This document shows, one piece after another, positions 24,002 through 33,561 of a DNA stretch of 64,000 bases. Each line of letters opens with the position of its first letter. Position 1 is the first letter of the stretch. The notes below the pieces were generated by a model. The model was not told the DNA's origin, made no database searches, and saw only the letters and a program-made list of their open reading frames with translations. A program made the position numbers and the translations under genes. Location of the stretch: assembly GCF_040797425.1 (NCBI RefSeq), contig NZ_JBFNEH010000010.1, forward strand, positions 1 to 64,000, read 5' to 3'. The DNA is from Symbiobacterium sp040797425. GTDB taxonomy: Bacteria; Bacillota; Sulfobacillia; Symbiobacteriales; Symbiobacteriaceae.

Positions 24002-25963
24002 ATGCGGAAGAACCTGCCCGTCACCCAGATCGAACGCGATTATCCGGACGAAGAGCGCCTCATCTCCGAGACCGACCTGCGCGGTGTGATCACCGCCGCC
24101 AACGCCTCCTTCTGCGCCGTCTGCGGCTACTCCCGCGAAGAACTGGTGGGCCAGCCGCACAACATCGTGCGCCATCCGGACATGCCGCCGGAGGCGTTCC
24201 GGGACATGTGGCGGACCATCCAGGCCGGGGAGCGCTGGGTGGGACTGGTGAAAAACCGCTGCAAGAACGGCGACCATTACTGGGTGCGGGCCGTCGTGTC
24301 GCCGATCAAGGTCGACGGCAAGATCGTCGGCTACCGCTCGGTGCGCCGCAAGCCCACCCGGGAGGAGATCGCCGCCGCCGAGGAGCTCTACCGGCGCATG
24401 AACGCCGGGGAGAAGGGCCTGCTGGACACCCTGGGCAGCCTCCGCCGACGCGAGAGCCTGGGCGAGCGGATCGGCATCCGGGGACATCTGGCCATCCTGA
24501 TGGGCTGGCCCGCCCTGGTGGCCGTCTCCCTGGCCGCAGGCGGCACGTGGGGCCTCCCGCCCGCCGGCCTGTGGGCAATCGCCGGCGTCGGCGGCCTGGT
24601 GGGCACGCACCTGGCCACGCTGGTCAACCGCTGGCAGACCGAGCCGCTGGACGCCCTGGCCCGGGCGATCACCGCCTTCGAGCGGGGCGACCTGAGCGCC
24701 CGCGTCGACCTGCCCGGCCGGTCCCGCATGGCCGAGATCGCCCGGTCGATCAACCTTGCCCTCGACGGCGTGGAGATCGCAGTGGCGGACATCAGCCAGA
24801 TGCTGGACGGGCTCAAGCGGGGCGAGTTCGGCCGCCGCATCTACACCAACCTGCCCGGAGAGCTGGCCCGCATCAAGGACGCCGCCAACCGGACCGCCGA
24901 GCAGATCGAGGCGACCGTGGACGCGCTGAACGCCCAGCTGGCCGCGCTGGCCGACGGCGATCTGGACCTCCAGCAGCAGGCCGTGGCGGCCGACGGCCGG
25001 TTCCGGGAGGCCCAGGAGAACGCCGCCGTTGCCGCCACCCGGCTGTCCGCCGTGCTGCGGGAGGTGGTCGCGTCCATGAACGCCCTGGCCGCCGGGGACC
25101 TCACCCGGACCCTGCAGACGGACGCCACGGGCGAACTGGCCGTGCTGGCCAATCAGTACAACGCCGCCCTCGCGTCGCTCACCGATACCCTGCTCAACCT
25201 GCGCCGGCAGGCGAGCCTGGTGGCCAGCGCGTCGGCGGAGAACAGCAAGGCCACCGAACAGATCGCCTCGGGTGCCGAGGACCAGATGCAGATCGTGGAG
25301 CAGGTGACCCGCGCCGTGCGGGAGTCGGGGGCGACCATCGCCACGCTGGTGGCCGACGCCGAGACGGCCAGCGGCAAGTCCGGTGAGACGGTGGCCGTGG
25401 TGAATGCCAGCCGCGCCGCCATGGACCAGATGGTGGCCCTGGTGCAGGCCATCGCCGCCAGTAGCGAGCAGATCAGCAAGTTCACCAGCGTGATCGAGGA
25501 AATTGCGACGCAGACCAACCTGCTTTCGCTCAATGCTGCCATCGAGGCGGCCCGGGCCGGCGAGCACGGCAAGGGCTTCGCCGTGGTGGCCGCCGAGGTG
25601 GGCCGCCTGGCCGCCAACTCCAGCAAGTCGGCGAAGGAGATCAACGCGCTGGTCCAGCGGGCGGTGGAGGAGGCCCGGCGGGCGGCCGAGAGCGTGGCGG
25701 CCGTCAGCGCCGAGATGGACCGCATCGAGCAGGCGGCACGGGAGAGCAACGACCTGCTCGCCCGCATCGCCGCCGCCATCGAAGAGCAGGGAGCGACGCT
25801 TTCCCAGATCGGCAGCCATGCCGACCATCTGACCAGCATCGCCCAGTCCAACGCCGCGGCCACGGAAGAACTGGCCGCCTCGGCTTCGGAACTGGCCGGC
25901 ATTGCCGAGGCCACCTACGCCGAGATCGGCCGGTTCCGGCTGCCGGATCGGTCACAGGCGTAA
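24002..25963 (+). CDS. Methyl-accepting chemotaxis protein with N-terminal PAS domain (Aer-like)
   Basis: A 653-residue receptor. Residues 1-120 are a PAS domain of the Aer type (TDLRGVITAANASF, VGQPHNIVRHPDMP, KNGDHYWVRA), which in Aer binds FAD and senses redox. A short hydrophobic region near residues 160-200 anchors it, followed by HAMP-like helices. The signalling domain has the hairpin tip EEIATQTNLLSLNAAIEAAR and EHGKGFAVVAAEVGRLA. There is no periplasmic sensor loop, so the signal is sensed internally. It has its own AGGAGG site and is followed by a strong terminator. Confidence 0.9.
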   Translation: MRKNLPVTQIERDYPDEERLISETDLRGVITAANASFCAVCGYSREELVGQPHNIVRHPDMPPEAFRDMWRTIQAGERWVGLVKNRCKNGDHYWVRAVVSPIKVDGKIVGYRSVRRKPTREEIAAAEELYRRMNAGEKGLLDTLGSLRRRESLGERIGIRGHLAILMGWPALVAVSLAAGGTWGLPPAGLWAIAGVGGLVGTHLATLVNRWQTEPLDALARAITAFERGDLSARVDLPGRSRMAEIARSINLALDGVEIAVADISQMLDGLKRGEFGRRIYTNLPGELARIKDAANRTAEQIEATVDALNAQLAALADGDLDLQQQAVAADGRFREAQENAAVAATRLSAVLREVVASMNALAAGDLTRTLQTDATGELAVLANQYNAALASLTDTLLNLRRQASLVASASAENSKATEQIASGAEDQMQIVEQVTRAVRESGATIATLVADAETASGKSGETVAVVNASRAAMDQMVALVQAIAASSEQISKFTSVIEEIATQTNLLSLNAAIEAARAGEHGKGFAVVAAEVGRLAANSSKSAKEINALVQRAVEEARRAAESVAAVSAEMDRIEQAARESNDLLARIAAAIEEQGATLSQIGSHADHLTSIAQSNAAATEELAASASELAGIAEATYAEIGRFRLPDRSQA

Positions 25964-25974
25964 CCGGGTCTTCC

Positions 25975-26005
25975 GCACCCCCGCCTCCGCGCGAGGCGGG
26001 GGTGC
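25975..26005 (+). terminator. Terminator after the chemoreceptor
   Basis: A perfect 13-bp stem (25975-25987 with 25993-26005) with a 5-base loop, just after the stop codon. The T-tract is weak (TCGCGTCT). Confidence 0.65.
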
Positions 26006-26136
26006 TCGCGTCTGCCCGGCGATGCCAGGTCCGGTCTCCGCCGCTTCGCCAGGTTGTGCCCGAAATCACTTGGACCAAAAGATGTAGTCGCGGAAGGAGA
26101 TTCAGTCAATCCAGACGTATCTGATTAGAGAAAAGA

Positions 26137-26150
26137 TGACAAGTGAGTCA
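26137..26150. promoter_or_regulatory. TetR operator copy 1
   Basis: TGACAAGTGAGTCA matches copy 2 at 12 of 14 positions and is 54 bases upstream of it. It lies before the TetR gene, as expected for autoregulation. Confidence 0.55.
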
Positions 26151-26190
26151 CCACTCAACGAAGGCGGAGGCAAGCCCCCACGCCGGTTTA

Positions 26191-26204
26191 TGACTCGTGA
26201 GTCA
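26191..26204. promoter_or_regulatory. TetR operator copy 2
   Basis: TGACTCGTGAGTCA is a 14-bp inverted repeat with perfect 6-bp arms (TGACTC/GAGTCA), 30 bases before the TetR start codon. It is the best candidate binding site for the adjacent regulator. Confidence 0.65.
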
Positions 26205-26233
26205 CTCATCACCAACCGCCAAGGAGTGATGGC

Positions 26234-26899
26234 ATGCGCAGGACCACCTCTCCCCGACTGGACGCACCCGAGTTCAGCGACGGTGTCGAGAAGATGAGCG
26301 AACGGGCCGAAGCCACCAGGCGCAAGCTGCTGGAGGCGGCGGAGGAGGTCTTTGCCGAGCAGGGCTTCTTCCGGGCCTCGGTGGCGGAGATCACCCGCAG
26401 GGCCAACGTGGCCCAGGGCACCTTTTACATCTACTTCAAGGCCAAGGAAGACATCTTCCGGGCCCTGGTCCGCACCATGAGCCACGACCTGCGCCGGGAG
26501 CTGGCCACGGCCGTCGCCTCGCTCACGGACCGGGCCGAGATCGAGCGGGTGGGGCTTGAGACGTTCCTCCACTTCGTCACCCGGCGGCGGAACCTGTACA
26601 TCATCGTGCGGGAGTGCGAGTTCGTCGATCCGGAACTGCACCGCTGGTACTACTCCCGCCTTGCCGAGGGCTACATCCGCGGCCTCAGGCAGGCGATGGC
26701 GCGCGGTCAGTTCCGCCAGCTCGATCCCGAGGCCGTGGCGTACGTCCTCATGGGCGCCTTCCACATGGTGGGCATGCGCTGGGCGCTCTGGGAGGGACGC
26801 GTGCCGCCGCGGGAGGTGGTGGAAAGCGTGGTTTCGGTGGTGCTTCACGGGCTGCTGCCCCGGGCCGGGGAGGGAAACCCCGGTGCGACGGGCGGCTGA
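26234..26899 (+). CDS. TetR/AcrR family regulator
   Basis: A 221-residue regulator with a TetR helix-turn-helix at residues about 30-75 (RRKLLEAAEEVFAEQGFF, VAEITRRANVAQGTFYIYF, KEDIFRALV) and a helical ligand domain. The ATG follows AAGGAG. Two palindromic sites lie upstream. The gene heads an operon for acyl-CoA ligation and ABC import, so it probably senses an acyl-CoA or a carboxylic acid, as FadR/PaaR-type TetR proteins do (inference). Confidence 0.88.
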   Translation: MRRTTSPRLDAPEFSDGVEKMSERAEATRRKLLEAAEEVFAEQGFFRASVAEITRRANVAQGTFYIYFKAKEDIFRALVRTMSHDLRRELATAVASLTDRAEIERVGLETFLHFVTRRRNLYIIVRECEFVDPELHRWYYSRLAEGYIRGLRQAMARGQFRQLDPEAVAYVLMGAFHMVGMRWALWEGRVPPREVVESVVSVVLHGLLPRAGEGNPGATGG

Positions 26900-26934
26900 G
26901 CCTGGCTCAACTTGGGGGAAGGAGTGAGCGGGGC

Positions 26935-28533
26935 GTGTACGAGATCAGCTACTGGGTGTGGGCGCAGGCCTGGGTGCGTCCCGACAAAGTGGCCGTGGTG
27001 GGAGACGGCATCCGCTGGACCTACCGGGAGCTGGAGGAGCGGGTGGCGGCGGCCAGCCGGGTTCTGCGGGGACCGCTGGGCGTGCGGAGGGGGGACCGCA
27101 TCGCCATCCTCAGCGTCAACGGGCCGGAATACCTGCTCTTGCTGCTGGCCTCGGCCCGCACCGGGGCCTGTCTGGTGACCCTCAACTGGCGGCTGACGCC
27201 CGCGGAGCTGGAGTTTGAGCTGCGCGACAGCGAGACGAGCCGGGTCTTCTGCAGCGGCGAGTTCGTGGCTACGGCCGGCGCACTCGCGGAGCGGCTGGGG
27301 CTGCCCGCCCCCGTGCGCATTACGGCCGGGGAGGGCGGAGATGGCGCCCTGGACTTCGAGCACTTGCTCGGCCAGGCGGCCGAACCGGGCCCCGCCGGCG
27401 GCCCTGTGGCTCCGGCCGGCGAGGGGGTCCCCGGCCCCGCCGGCGTCCCGGTGGCCGAGGACGAGGAGCCGCTCTCCTGGGACACGCCGCTGGTAATCGC
27501 CTACACCTCGGGTACGACGGGCAGGCCCAAGGGTGCCGTGCTTACCAGCAACAACTTCTTCTGGAACGCGATGAATGACCTCCTCACCATCGACCTGCGG
27601 TCGGACGACGTAACGATCACGCTGCTGCCCATGTTCCACATCGGTGGCCTGGGCCTCTTTCTGCTGCCCACCCTGCTGGCCGGCGGGCGCGCGGTGATTC
27701 CGCCCCGGTTCGACCCCGAGCAGGCGCTGCGGCTGATCGAGCAGGAGCGGGTGACGGTGGTCTTCGGCGTGCCCACGGTGCACCAGCGGCTTCTGGAGGC
27801 AATCGACCGGCTGCGGCCCGACCTTTCGTCGGTGCGGATGTTCTACAGCGGCGGGGCGCCGTGCCCGGTGGACCTGATCCGGGCTTACCACGAGCGGGGG
27901 ATCCCCTTCGGCCAGGGCTACGGGCTCACGGAGACGGCGCCCACGGTCTTCATGATGGCGGACGAGGCCGACTACCTGCGCAAGGCCGGCTCCATCGGCC
28001 GTCCGGCCCCGTTCAACCGGGTGCGGCTGCTGGACCCCGCCACCGGGGCCTCCGCGGCGCCGGGGCAGGTGGGCGAGATCGTGGTGAAGGGGCCCAACGT
28101 GTTCGCCGGCTACTGGCGGAACCCCGAGGCCACGGCGCAGGCGGTGCGGGACGGCTGGTTCCACACCGGCGACCTGGCCCGGGCCGATGAGGAGGGGTTC
28201 GTCACCATCGTCGGGCGGCTCAAGGAGATGCTGATCTCCGGCGGCGAGAACGTCTACCCGGTGGAGGTGGAGCAGGTGATTCAGTCTCACCCTGCCGTGG
28301 TGGAGGCGGCGGTCTACGGCGTGCCGCATCCCGAGTGGGGCGAGGTGCCCCATGCCGCCGTGGTGCTGATGCCCGGGGCCAGCGTGACGGAGGAGGAGCT
28401 GCGGGAGCACTGCGCCCGGCAGCTGGCCAAGTACAAGGTTCCCAGGCGGTTTCACTTCCTGCCGGACCTGCCCCGCAACGCCGCCGGCAAGGTGCTGAAG
28501 GGCGAGCTGGCCCGGCGGGAGCAGGCGGGCTGA
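26935..28533 (+). CDS. Acyl-CoA synthetase (AMP-forming)
   Basis: A 532-residue ANL-superfamily ligase with the P-loop YTSGTTGRPKGAVLT near residue 190, GYGLTETAP, GWFHTGDLARADEEG, GRLKEMLISGGENVYP and the C-terminal catalytic Lys in NAAGKVLKGEL. All core motifs are present. It activates a carboxylic acid to acyl-AMP and then acyl-CoA. A Pro/Gly/Ala-rich insert (about residues 155-175) precedes the P-loop. The GTG start follows GGGGGAAGGAG. The importer and crotonase downstream suggest it activates an imported acid. Confidence 0.88.
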   Translation: MYEISYWVWAQAWVRPDKVAVVGDGIRWTYRELEERVAAASRVLRGPLGVRRGDRIAILSVNGPEYLLLLLASARTGACLVTLNWRLTPAELEFELRDSETSRVFCSGEFVATAGALAERLGLPAPVRITAGEGGDGALDFEHLLGQAAEPGPAGGPVAPAGEGVPGPAGVPVAEDEEPLSWDTPLVIAYTSGTTGRPKGAVLTSNNFFWNAMNDLLTIDLRSDDVTITLLPMFHIGGLGLFLLPTLLAGGRAVIPPRFDPEQALRLIEQERVTVVFGVPTVHQRLLEAIDRLRPDLSSVRMFYSGGAPCPVDLIRAYHERGIPFGQGYGLTETAPTVFMMADEADYLRKAGSIGRPAPFNRVRLLDPATGASAAPGQVGEIVVKGPNVFAGYWRNPEATAQAVRDGWFHTGDLARADEEGFVTIVGRLKEMLISGGENVYPVEVEQVIQSHPAVVEAAVYGVPHPEWGEVPHAAVVLMPGASVTEEELREHCARQLAKYKVPRRFHFLPDLPRNAAGKVLKGELARREQAG

Positions 28534-28638
28534 TGCGCCTCGCTATGGCAGGCTGGATCGGCGTGGACGGGCAGGACCGCACGGCGATGACGGACCGGGC
28601 GATCCGGCCCCGCTGGGACGGATGCCCCGGCAAGAACG

Positions 28639-28676
28639 GCGGGACGATTCGGCCTGACCGGGCCGAATCGTCCCGC
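28639..28676 (+). promoter_or_regulatory. Perfect 16-bp hairpin in the leader of the KAS III-like gene
   Basis: Bases 28639-28654 pair perfectly with 28661-28676 around a 6-base loop. It ends 15 bases before the GTG start and just before the GGGAGG ribosome-binding site. There is no T-tract. It could be an operator, a processing site or an intra-operon terminator. Confidence 0.6.
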
Positions 28677-28691
28677 ACGGGAGGGAAGTGG

Positions 28692-29693
28692 GTGGAGACA
28701 GTCGGACTCAGAGCCTTCAACATCTACATGCCCGCACAGGAGGAGACCGCGGCGGAGATCGCCGCCCGGTCGGGGCTGCCCGAGGCCGTGGTCCGGGAGA
28801 AGCTGGGCATCCAGCGCAAGCACCGCGCCGGTGCGGACGAGCACGTCTCCGACCTGGCGGTGAAGGCGGCCCGGCCGCTGCTTTCGCAGGTGGACCCCGA
28901 CGAGATCGACGCGGTCATCTATTTCGGCAGCCCCTACAAGGACTACCCCGTCTGGATGGCGGCGCCCAAGATCCAGCACGAGCTGGGCCTCCGCCTGGCG
29001 GTGGCCTTCGAGGTGGCGGCGGTGAGCGTGGGCTGCCCGATTGCGCTGAGCGTGGCGCGGTCCATGCTCCTGGCGAACCCCCGCATGCGCAGCATCCTGC
29101 TGGTGGGGGCCAGCCGGGAGGGGGAGCTCATCGACTACGGCAACCACCGGTCACGGTTCATGTTCAACTTCGGCGACGGGGCGGCGGCGGCGGTCCTGCA
29201 GCGGGGTTACGAGCACAACGTGGTGCTGGAGACGGCGGCCCTCACCGACGGCTCGTTCCACGACTACGTGAAGGTGCCCGCCGGCGGGTCGAAGCTGCCG
29301 GCCAGCGAGGCCACGGTGCGGGACCGGCTGCACTTCCTGGACGTGACCGACCCGGCCGAGATGAAGCAGCGGCTGGACCCCGTTTCGTTCGAGCGTTTCG
29401 TGGCGGTGGCGCGGGAGGCGGTGGTGCAGAGCGGCCACCGGCCGGAAGAGATCCGCTTCGTGGCGATGCTGCACACCAAGCGGTCGCTGTTCGACCAGGT
29501 GATGGCGGCGCTGGGGGTGCCGTCCGAGCGGCGGGTCTACCTCGACCAGTACGGCCACATGTCGGCCATCGACCCGCTGGTGGCCCTGCACGAGGCGGTG
29601 CGGCGTGAGCTCCTGGCGCCCGGGGACCTGGTGGTGCTGCTCAGCGCCGGCACCGGGTACACCTGGGGGGCCACCGCCCTGCGGTGGGGATAG
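28692..29693 (+). CDS. KAS III-like condensing or acyltransferase enzyme with altered triad
   Basis: A 333-residue thiolase-fold protein of the FabH/HMG-CoA-synthase-like group. The nucleophile Cys is in VSVGCPIAL, the His in AMLHTKRSLF and the glycine-rich end in LLSAGTGYTWGA. At the place of the catalytic Asn of FabH (YGN) it reads QYGHMSAIDP, so Asn is replaced and an Asp lies nearby, as in some FabH-like acyltransferases. It may therefore transfer acyl groups rather than carry out decarboxylative condensation. The GTG at 28692 follows GGGAGGGAAG; a longer reading upstream runs through the hairpin and is not used. Confidence 0.7.
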   Translation: METVGLRAFNIYMPAQEETAAEIAARSGLPEAVVREKLGIQRKHRAGADEHVSDLAVKAARPLLSQVDPDEIDAVIYFGSPYKDYPVWMAAPKIQHELGLRLAVAFEVAAVSVGCPIALSVARSMLLANPRMRSILLVGASREGELIDYGNHRSRFMFNFGDGAAAAVLQRGYEHNVVLETAALTDGSFHDYVKVPAGGSKLPASEATVRDRLHFLDVTDPAEMKQRLDPVSFERFVAVAREAVVQSGHRPEEIRFVAMLHTKRSLFDQVMAALGVPSERRVYLDQYGHMSAIDPLVALHEAVRRELLAPGDLVVLLSAGTGYTWGATALRWG

Positions 29694-29815
29694 CGGTACC
29701 AGCCTGTGCTTGGCCCGGGGCGGGTGCACCGGGGCCGCCGCCCTCCGCCGGGGGGGCGGGGGCGGTCGGCCCGTCCCGCAGATCCCGAACCGAGAATCAC
29801 GTGGGGGTGTGAGCG

Positions 29816-31051
29816 ATGCGTTCCAAGGGGATTCCGTTGATCCTGACCCTGATCCTGTCCCTTCTGGTCGCGGCCTGTTCCTCCGGCGGCGCACGGCCGT
29901 CGGGGGAGGGCGGCGACTCCGGTGGGGGGAGCGCCGCCGGGCCGATCAAGATCGGCGTGGTCACGTCGGTGACCGGGCCGCTGGCCGGCTACGCGGACCA
30001 GGAGATCAAGGGGCTGAAGCTGGGCATCGAGTACGCGACCGGCGGCACCAACGAGGTGCTGGGCCGGCCCATCGAGGTCCTGATCGAAGACGACACCGGC
30101 AGCCCGGACGTGGGCAAGCAGAAGGCCATCAAGCTGCTGGAGAGCGACGGCGTGCACATCCTCCAGGGCTCGGCCTCGACGCCCGTGGCCCTGCAGATCG
30201 CCTCGGTGGCCGAGCAGTACCAGGTGATCTACATGGTCGACCCGGCGGCCGGTGACCAGCTCACCACCACGGACTTCAACCGGTACATCTTCCGCACCGC
30301 GGGCATCAACAGCCAGGATGCGCTCACGGGCGGCCGGGCCGCCATCGAGAAGCCCGGCGACCGTGTGGTCCACCTGGCCCCGGACAACGCCTTCGGCACC
30401 TCGTCGCAGGAGGCCTGGAACGCCGTCTTCGAGGAAGCGGGCGGCGTGGTGATCAAGAACATCAACGTGCCGCTGGACGCCAAGGACTTCGCCACCTACC
30501 TGCAGCAGGTGCGCGACCTGAATCCCGACGTGCTGATGGTCACCTGGTCGGGCGGCAACGCCCTCAAGCTCTTCCAGCAGATCGGGGAGATGGGGCTCTA
30601 CGGGCAGATGCGGGTCACCACCGGCATCGGCGACCGGGCCTCGCTGCAGGGCCTGGGCGACGCCGCCGTGGGGCTGCGCGGCGCGGTGCGCTACTTCTAC
30701 ACCCTGCCGCAGAACGAGGTGAACGACTGGTTGGTGGAGCAGCATACGAAGCTCTACGGCGAGCCGCCGGACCTCTTCACCGCGGGCGGCATGGCGGCGG
30801 GCATCGCCATCGTGGAGGGCATCCGGAAGGCCGGCTCCACCGACGCCGAGAAGCTGATCGAGGCCCTCGAGGGCATGAGCTTCCAGGGGCCCAAGGGAAC
30901 CTACACCTTCCGCAAGGAGGACCACCAGGCCCTGCAGCCCATGTACTTCGTGGAGGTCGTGAAGGACGACCAGCACGACGATCCCGTGCTCCGGCTGATC
31001 CAGGAGCTCTCCCCCGAGGAGTCGGCGCCGCCGGTTCGGGTGACCCGGTGA
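29816..31051 (+). CDS. Branched-chain-amino-acid-type ABC substrate-binding lipoprotein
   Basis: A 411-residue LivJ-like periplasmic-binding-protein-fold lipoprotein. A signal peptide (LILTLILSLLVAACSS) ends in a lipobox with Cys at about residue 21, followed by a Gly/Ser-rich linker and IKIGVVTSVTGPLAGYADQ, the start of type I Peripla_BP_6 proteins. Later motifs include DDTGSPDVGKQKA and LAPDNAFGTSSQEA. It probably binds a small carboxylate or amide rather than necessarily an amino acid, given the acyl-CoA ligase in the operon. The ATG follows GTGGGGGTGTGAGCG. Confidence 0.88.
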   Translation: MRSKGIPLILTLILSLLVAACSSGGARPSGEGGDSGGGSAAGPIKIGVVTSVTGPLAGYADQEIKGLKLGIEYATGGTNEVLGRPIEVLIEDDTGSPDVGKQKAIKLLESDGVHILQGSASTPVALQIASVAEQYQVIYMVDPAAGDQLTTTDFNRYIFRTAGINSQDALTGGRAAIEKPGDRVVHLAPDNAFGTSSQEAWNAVFEEAGGVVIKNINVPLDAKDFATYLQQVRDLNPDVLMVTWSGGNALKLFQQIGEMGLYGQMRVTTGIGDRASLQGLGDAAVGLRGAVRYFYTLPQNEVNDWLVEQHTKLYGEPPDLFTAGGMAAGIAIVEGIRKAGSTDAEKLIEALEGMSFQGPKGTYTFRKEDHQALQPMYFVEVVKDDQHDDPVLRLIQELSPEESAPPVRVTR

Positions 31052-31117
31052 CGGAAGACCGGTGAGGGAACACCCGTGAGGCCTGAACCGGTGAGGCTCA
31101 GCCTGGAGGGAGACGAC

Positions 31118-31922
<805 letters not shown>

Positions 31923-31942
<20 letters not shown>

Positions 31943-32699
31943 CGGGGTGCAGACCTACATCGGCGAGTACCACATTTTGCAGGGGGTCACCCTCACCGTG
32001 CAACAGGGTGCCATCACCGTGCTCCTCGGGCGCAACGGCGCCGGCAAGACGACCACCCTGCGCACCGTGATGGGGCTTGCACCGGCCCGGGCGGGGCGAA
32101 TCCGCTTCCGGGGCGAGGAGATCACCCGCCTGCCGCCGCACCAGGTGGCCCGGCGGGGCATCGGCTACGTGCCGGAGGACCGGGGCATCTTCCGGCACCT
32201 CACGGTGGCCGAGAACCTGCGGGTGGCGACCCGCGGCGGCGACCTGCCCTGGCCCCTCCGGGGGCGGGCGCCCGAGGGGTACGCCCGCGGCGCCGCCGGC
32301 GAGCCGCCGCGGGAGCGCAGCCTGGAGGCCCGGCTCGACTGGGTGCTGCGCCTTTTCCCCGACCTGGCCCGGGCGTGGCGGCGGCCGGCCGGCACGCTCT
32401 CGGGCGGGCAGCAGCAGATGCTGGCCATCGGGCGGGTTTTGCTCAGCGAGAACGCCCTGCTGCTCATCGACGAGCCCAGCAAGGGCCTGGCGCCGGTGGT
32501 GGTGGAACAGTTGGGCGAGGCCCTGAAGCAGATCGCGGCCGAGACCACGGTGCTGCTGGTGGAGCAGAACTTCGGGCTCGCCGCCGCGGTGGGCGACCAT
32601 GCGGTGGTGCTGGACGACGGCCGCACCGTCTACCAGGGCTCGATGGCGGAGATCCTCGGCGACGCCGCACTGCGGCGCCGCTACCTGGGGGTGGCGTGA
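31923..32699 (+). CDS. LivF-type ABC ATPase
   Basis: A 258-residue ATPase with Walker A GRNGAGKTT, GYVPEDRGIFRHLTV, signature LSGGQQQMLAIGR, Walker B LLLIDEPSKGLAP and H-loop VEQNF. An insert of about 25 residues rich in Arg, Gly and Pro lies between the Q-loop and the signature, longer than usual for LivF. The GTG start is inside the LivG-like gene. Confidence 0.88.
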
Positions 32700-32700
32700 G

Positions 32701-33561
32701 ATGGGGCTGATCAGCTGGCTCGTCCTGCAGGGGCTGACGGTGGGGCTGCTCTGGTTCCTCATCGCCTCGGGCCTCAGCCTCATCTTCGGCCTGATGAACG
32801 TGCTCAACTTCGCCCACGGAGCCCTCTACATGCTGGGCACCTACGGGGCGCTTACCCTCTACATGGCCACCGGCAACTTCGTGCTGGCCCTGGTCGGCGG
32901 CACGCTGCTGGGGGCCGTGCTCGGGGCCCTCATCGAGCTGCTGGCGATCCGGCCGCTCTACGGACGGCAGCTCTTCCAGGTGCTGATGACGATGGGGCTG
33001 ATCCTGGTCTTCGACGAGGCGGTGGAGGCGATCTGGGGGCCCTACCCGCTGCCCTTTGCGGTGCCTGCGGCCCTGCAGGGCACGTTCACGGTCTTCGACC
33101 GGCCCTTCCCCGTCTACCGGCTCTTCATCATCGCCGTGGGCTTCACGGTGTGGCTGCTGGTGCATCTCTTCCTCACCCGGAGCCGGCTGGGCATCATCGT
33201 GCGTGCGGGGGTGGAGGACCGGGAGATGGTGCAGGCCCTGGGCATCGACATCCGCAAGGTCTTCACCGGCGTCTTCGCCCTGGGCGGGGCCCTGGCGGCG
33301 TTGGGCGGCGCCGTGGCCGGCCCCTTCGAGGGAGCGCACCCCACGCTGGCCTCGGAGAACTTGCTGCCCGCCTTCATCGTGGTGGTGGTGGGCGGCCTGG
33401 GCAGCTTCACCGGGTCGCTGCTGGCGGCCATCCTGGTGGGGCTGACGCAGGCGTTCGTGGGCTACTACGCGCCGCAGTTTGCGCTGGCGGTGAACATCGC
33501 CCTCATGGCCGTGGTGCTGGTCCTCCGCCCTGAGGGGCTGCTGGGCCGGCAAGGGGGGTGA
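32701..33561 (+). CDS. LivH-type ABC permease
   Basis: A 286-residue permease with about eight membrane helices. The N-terminal GLLWFLIASGLSLIFGLMNV and NFAHGALYMLG are diagnostic of LivH, as is the C-terminal FIVVVVGGLGSFTGSLLAA. The ATG is one base after the LivF stop. The last four bases overlap the LivM-like start as GTGA. Confidence 0.88.
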   Translation: MGLISWLVLQGLTVGLLWFLIASGLSLIFGLMNVLNFAHGALYMLGTYGALTLYMATGNFVLALVGGTLLGAVLGALIELLAIRPLYGRQLFQVLMTMGLILVFDEAVEAIWGPYPLPFAVPAALQGTFTVFDRPFPVYRLFIIAVGFTVWLLVHLFLTRSRLGIIVRAGVEDREMVQALGIDIRKVFTGVFALGGALAALGGAVAGPFEGAHPTLASENLLPAFIVVVVGGLGSFTGSLLAAILVGLTQAFVGYYAPQFALAVNIALMAVVLVLRPEGLLGRQGG

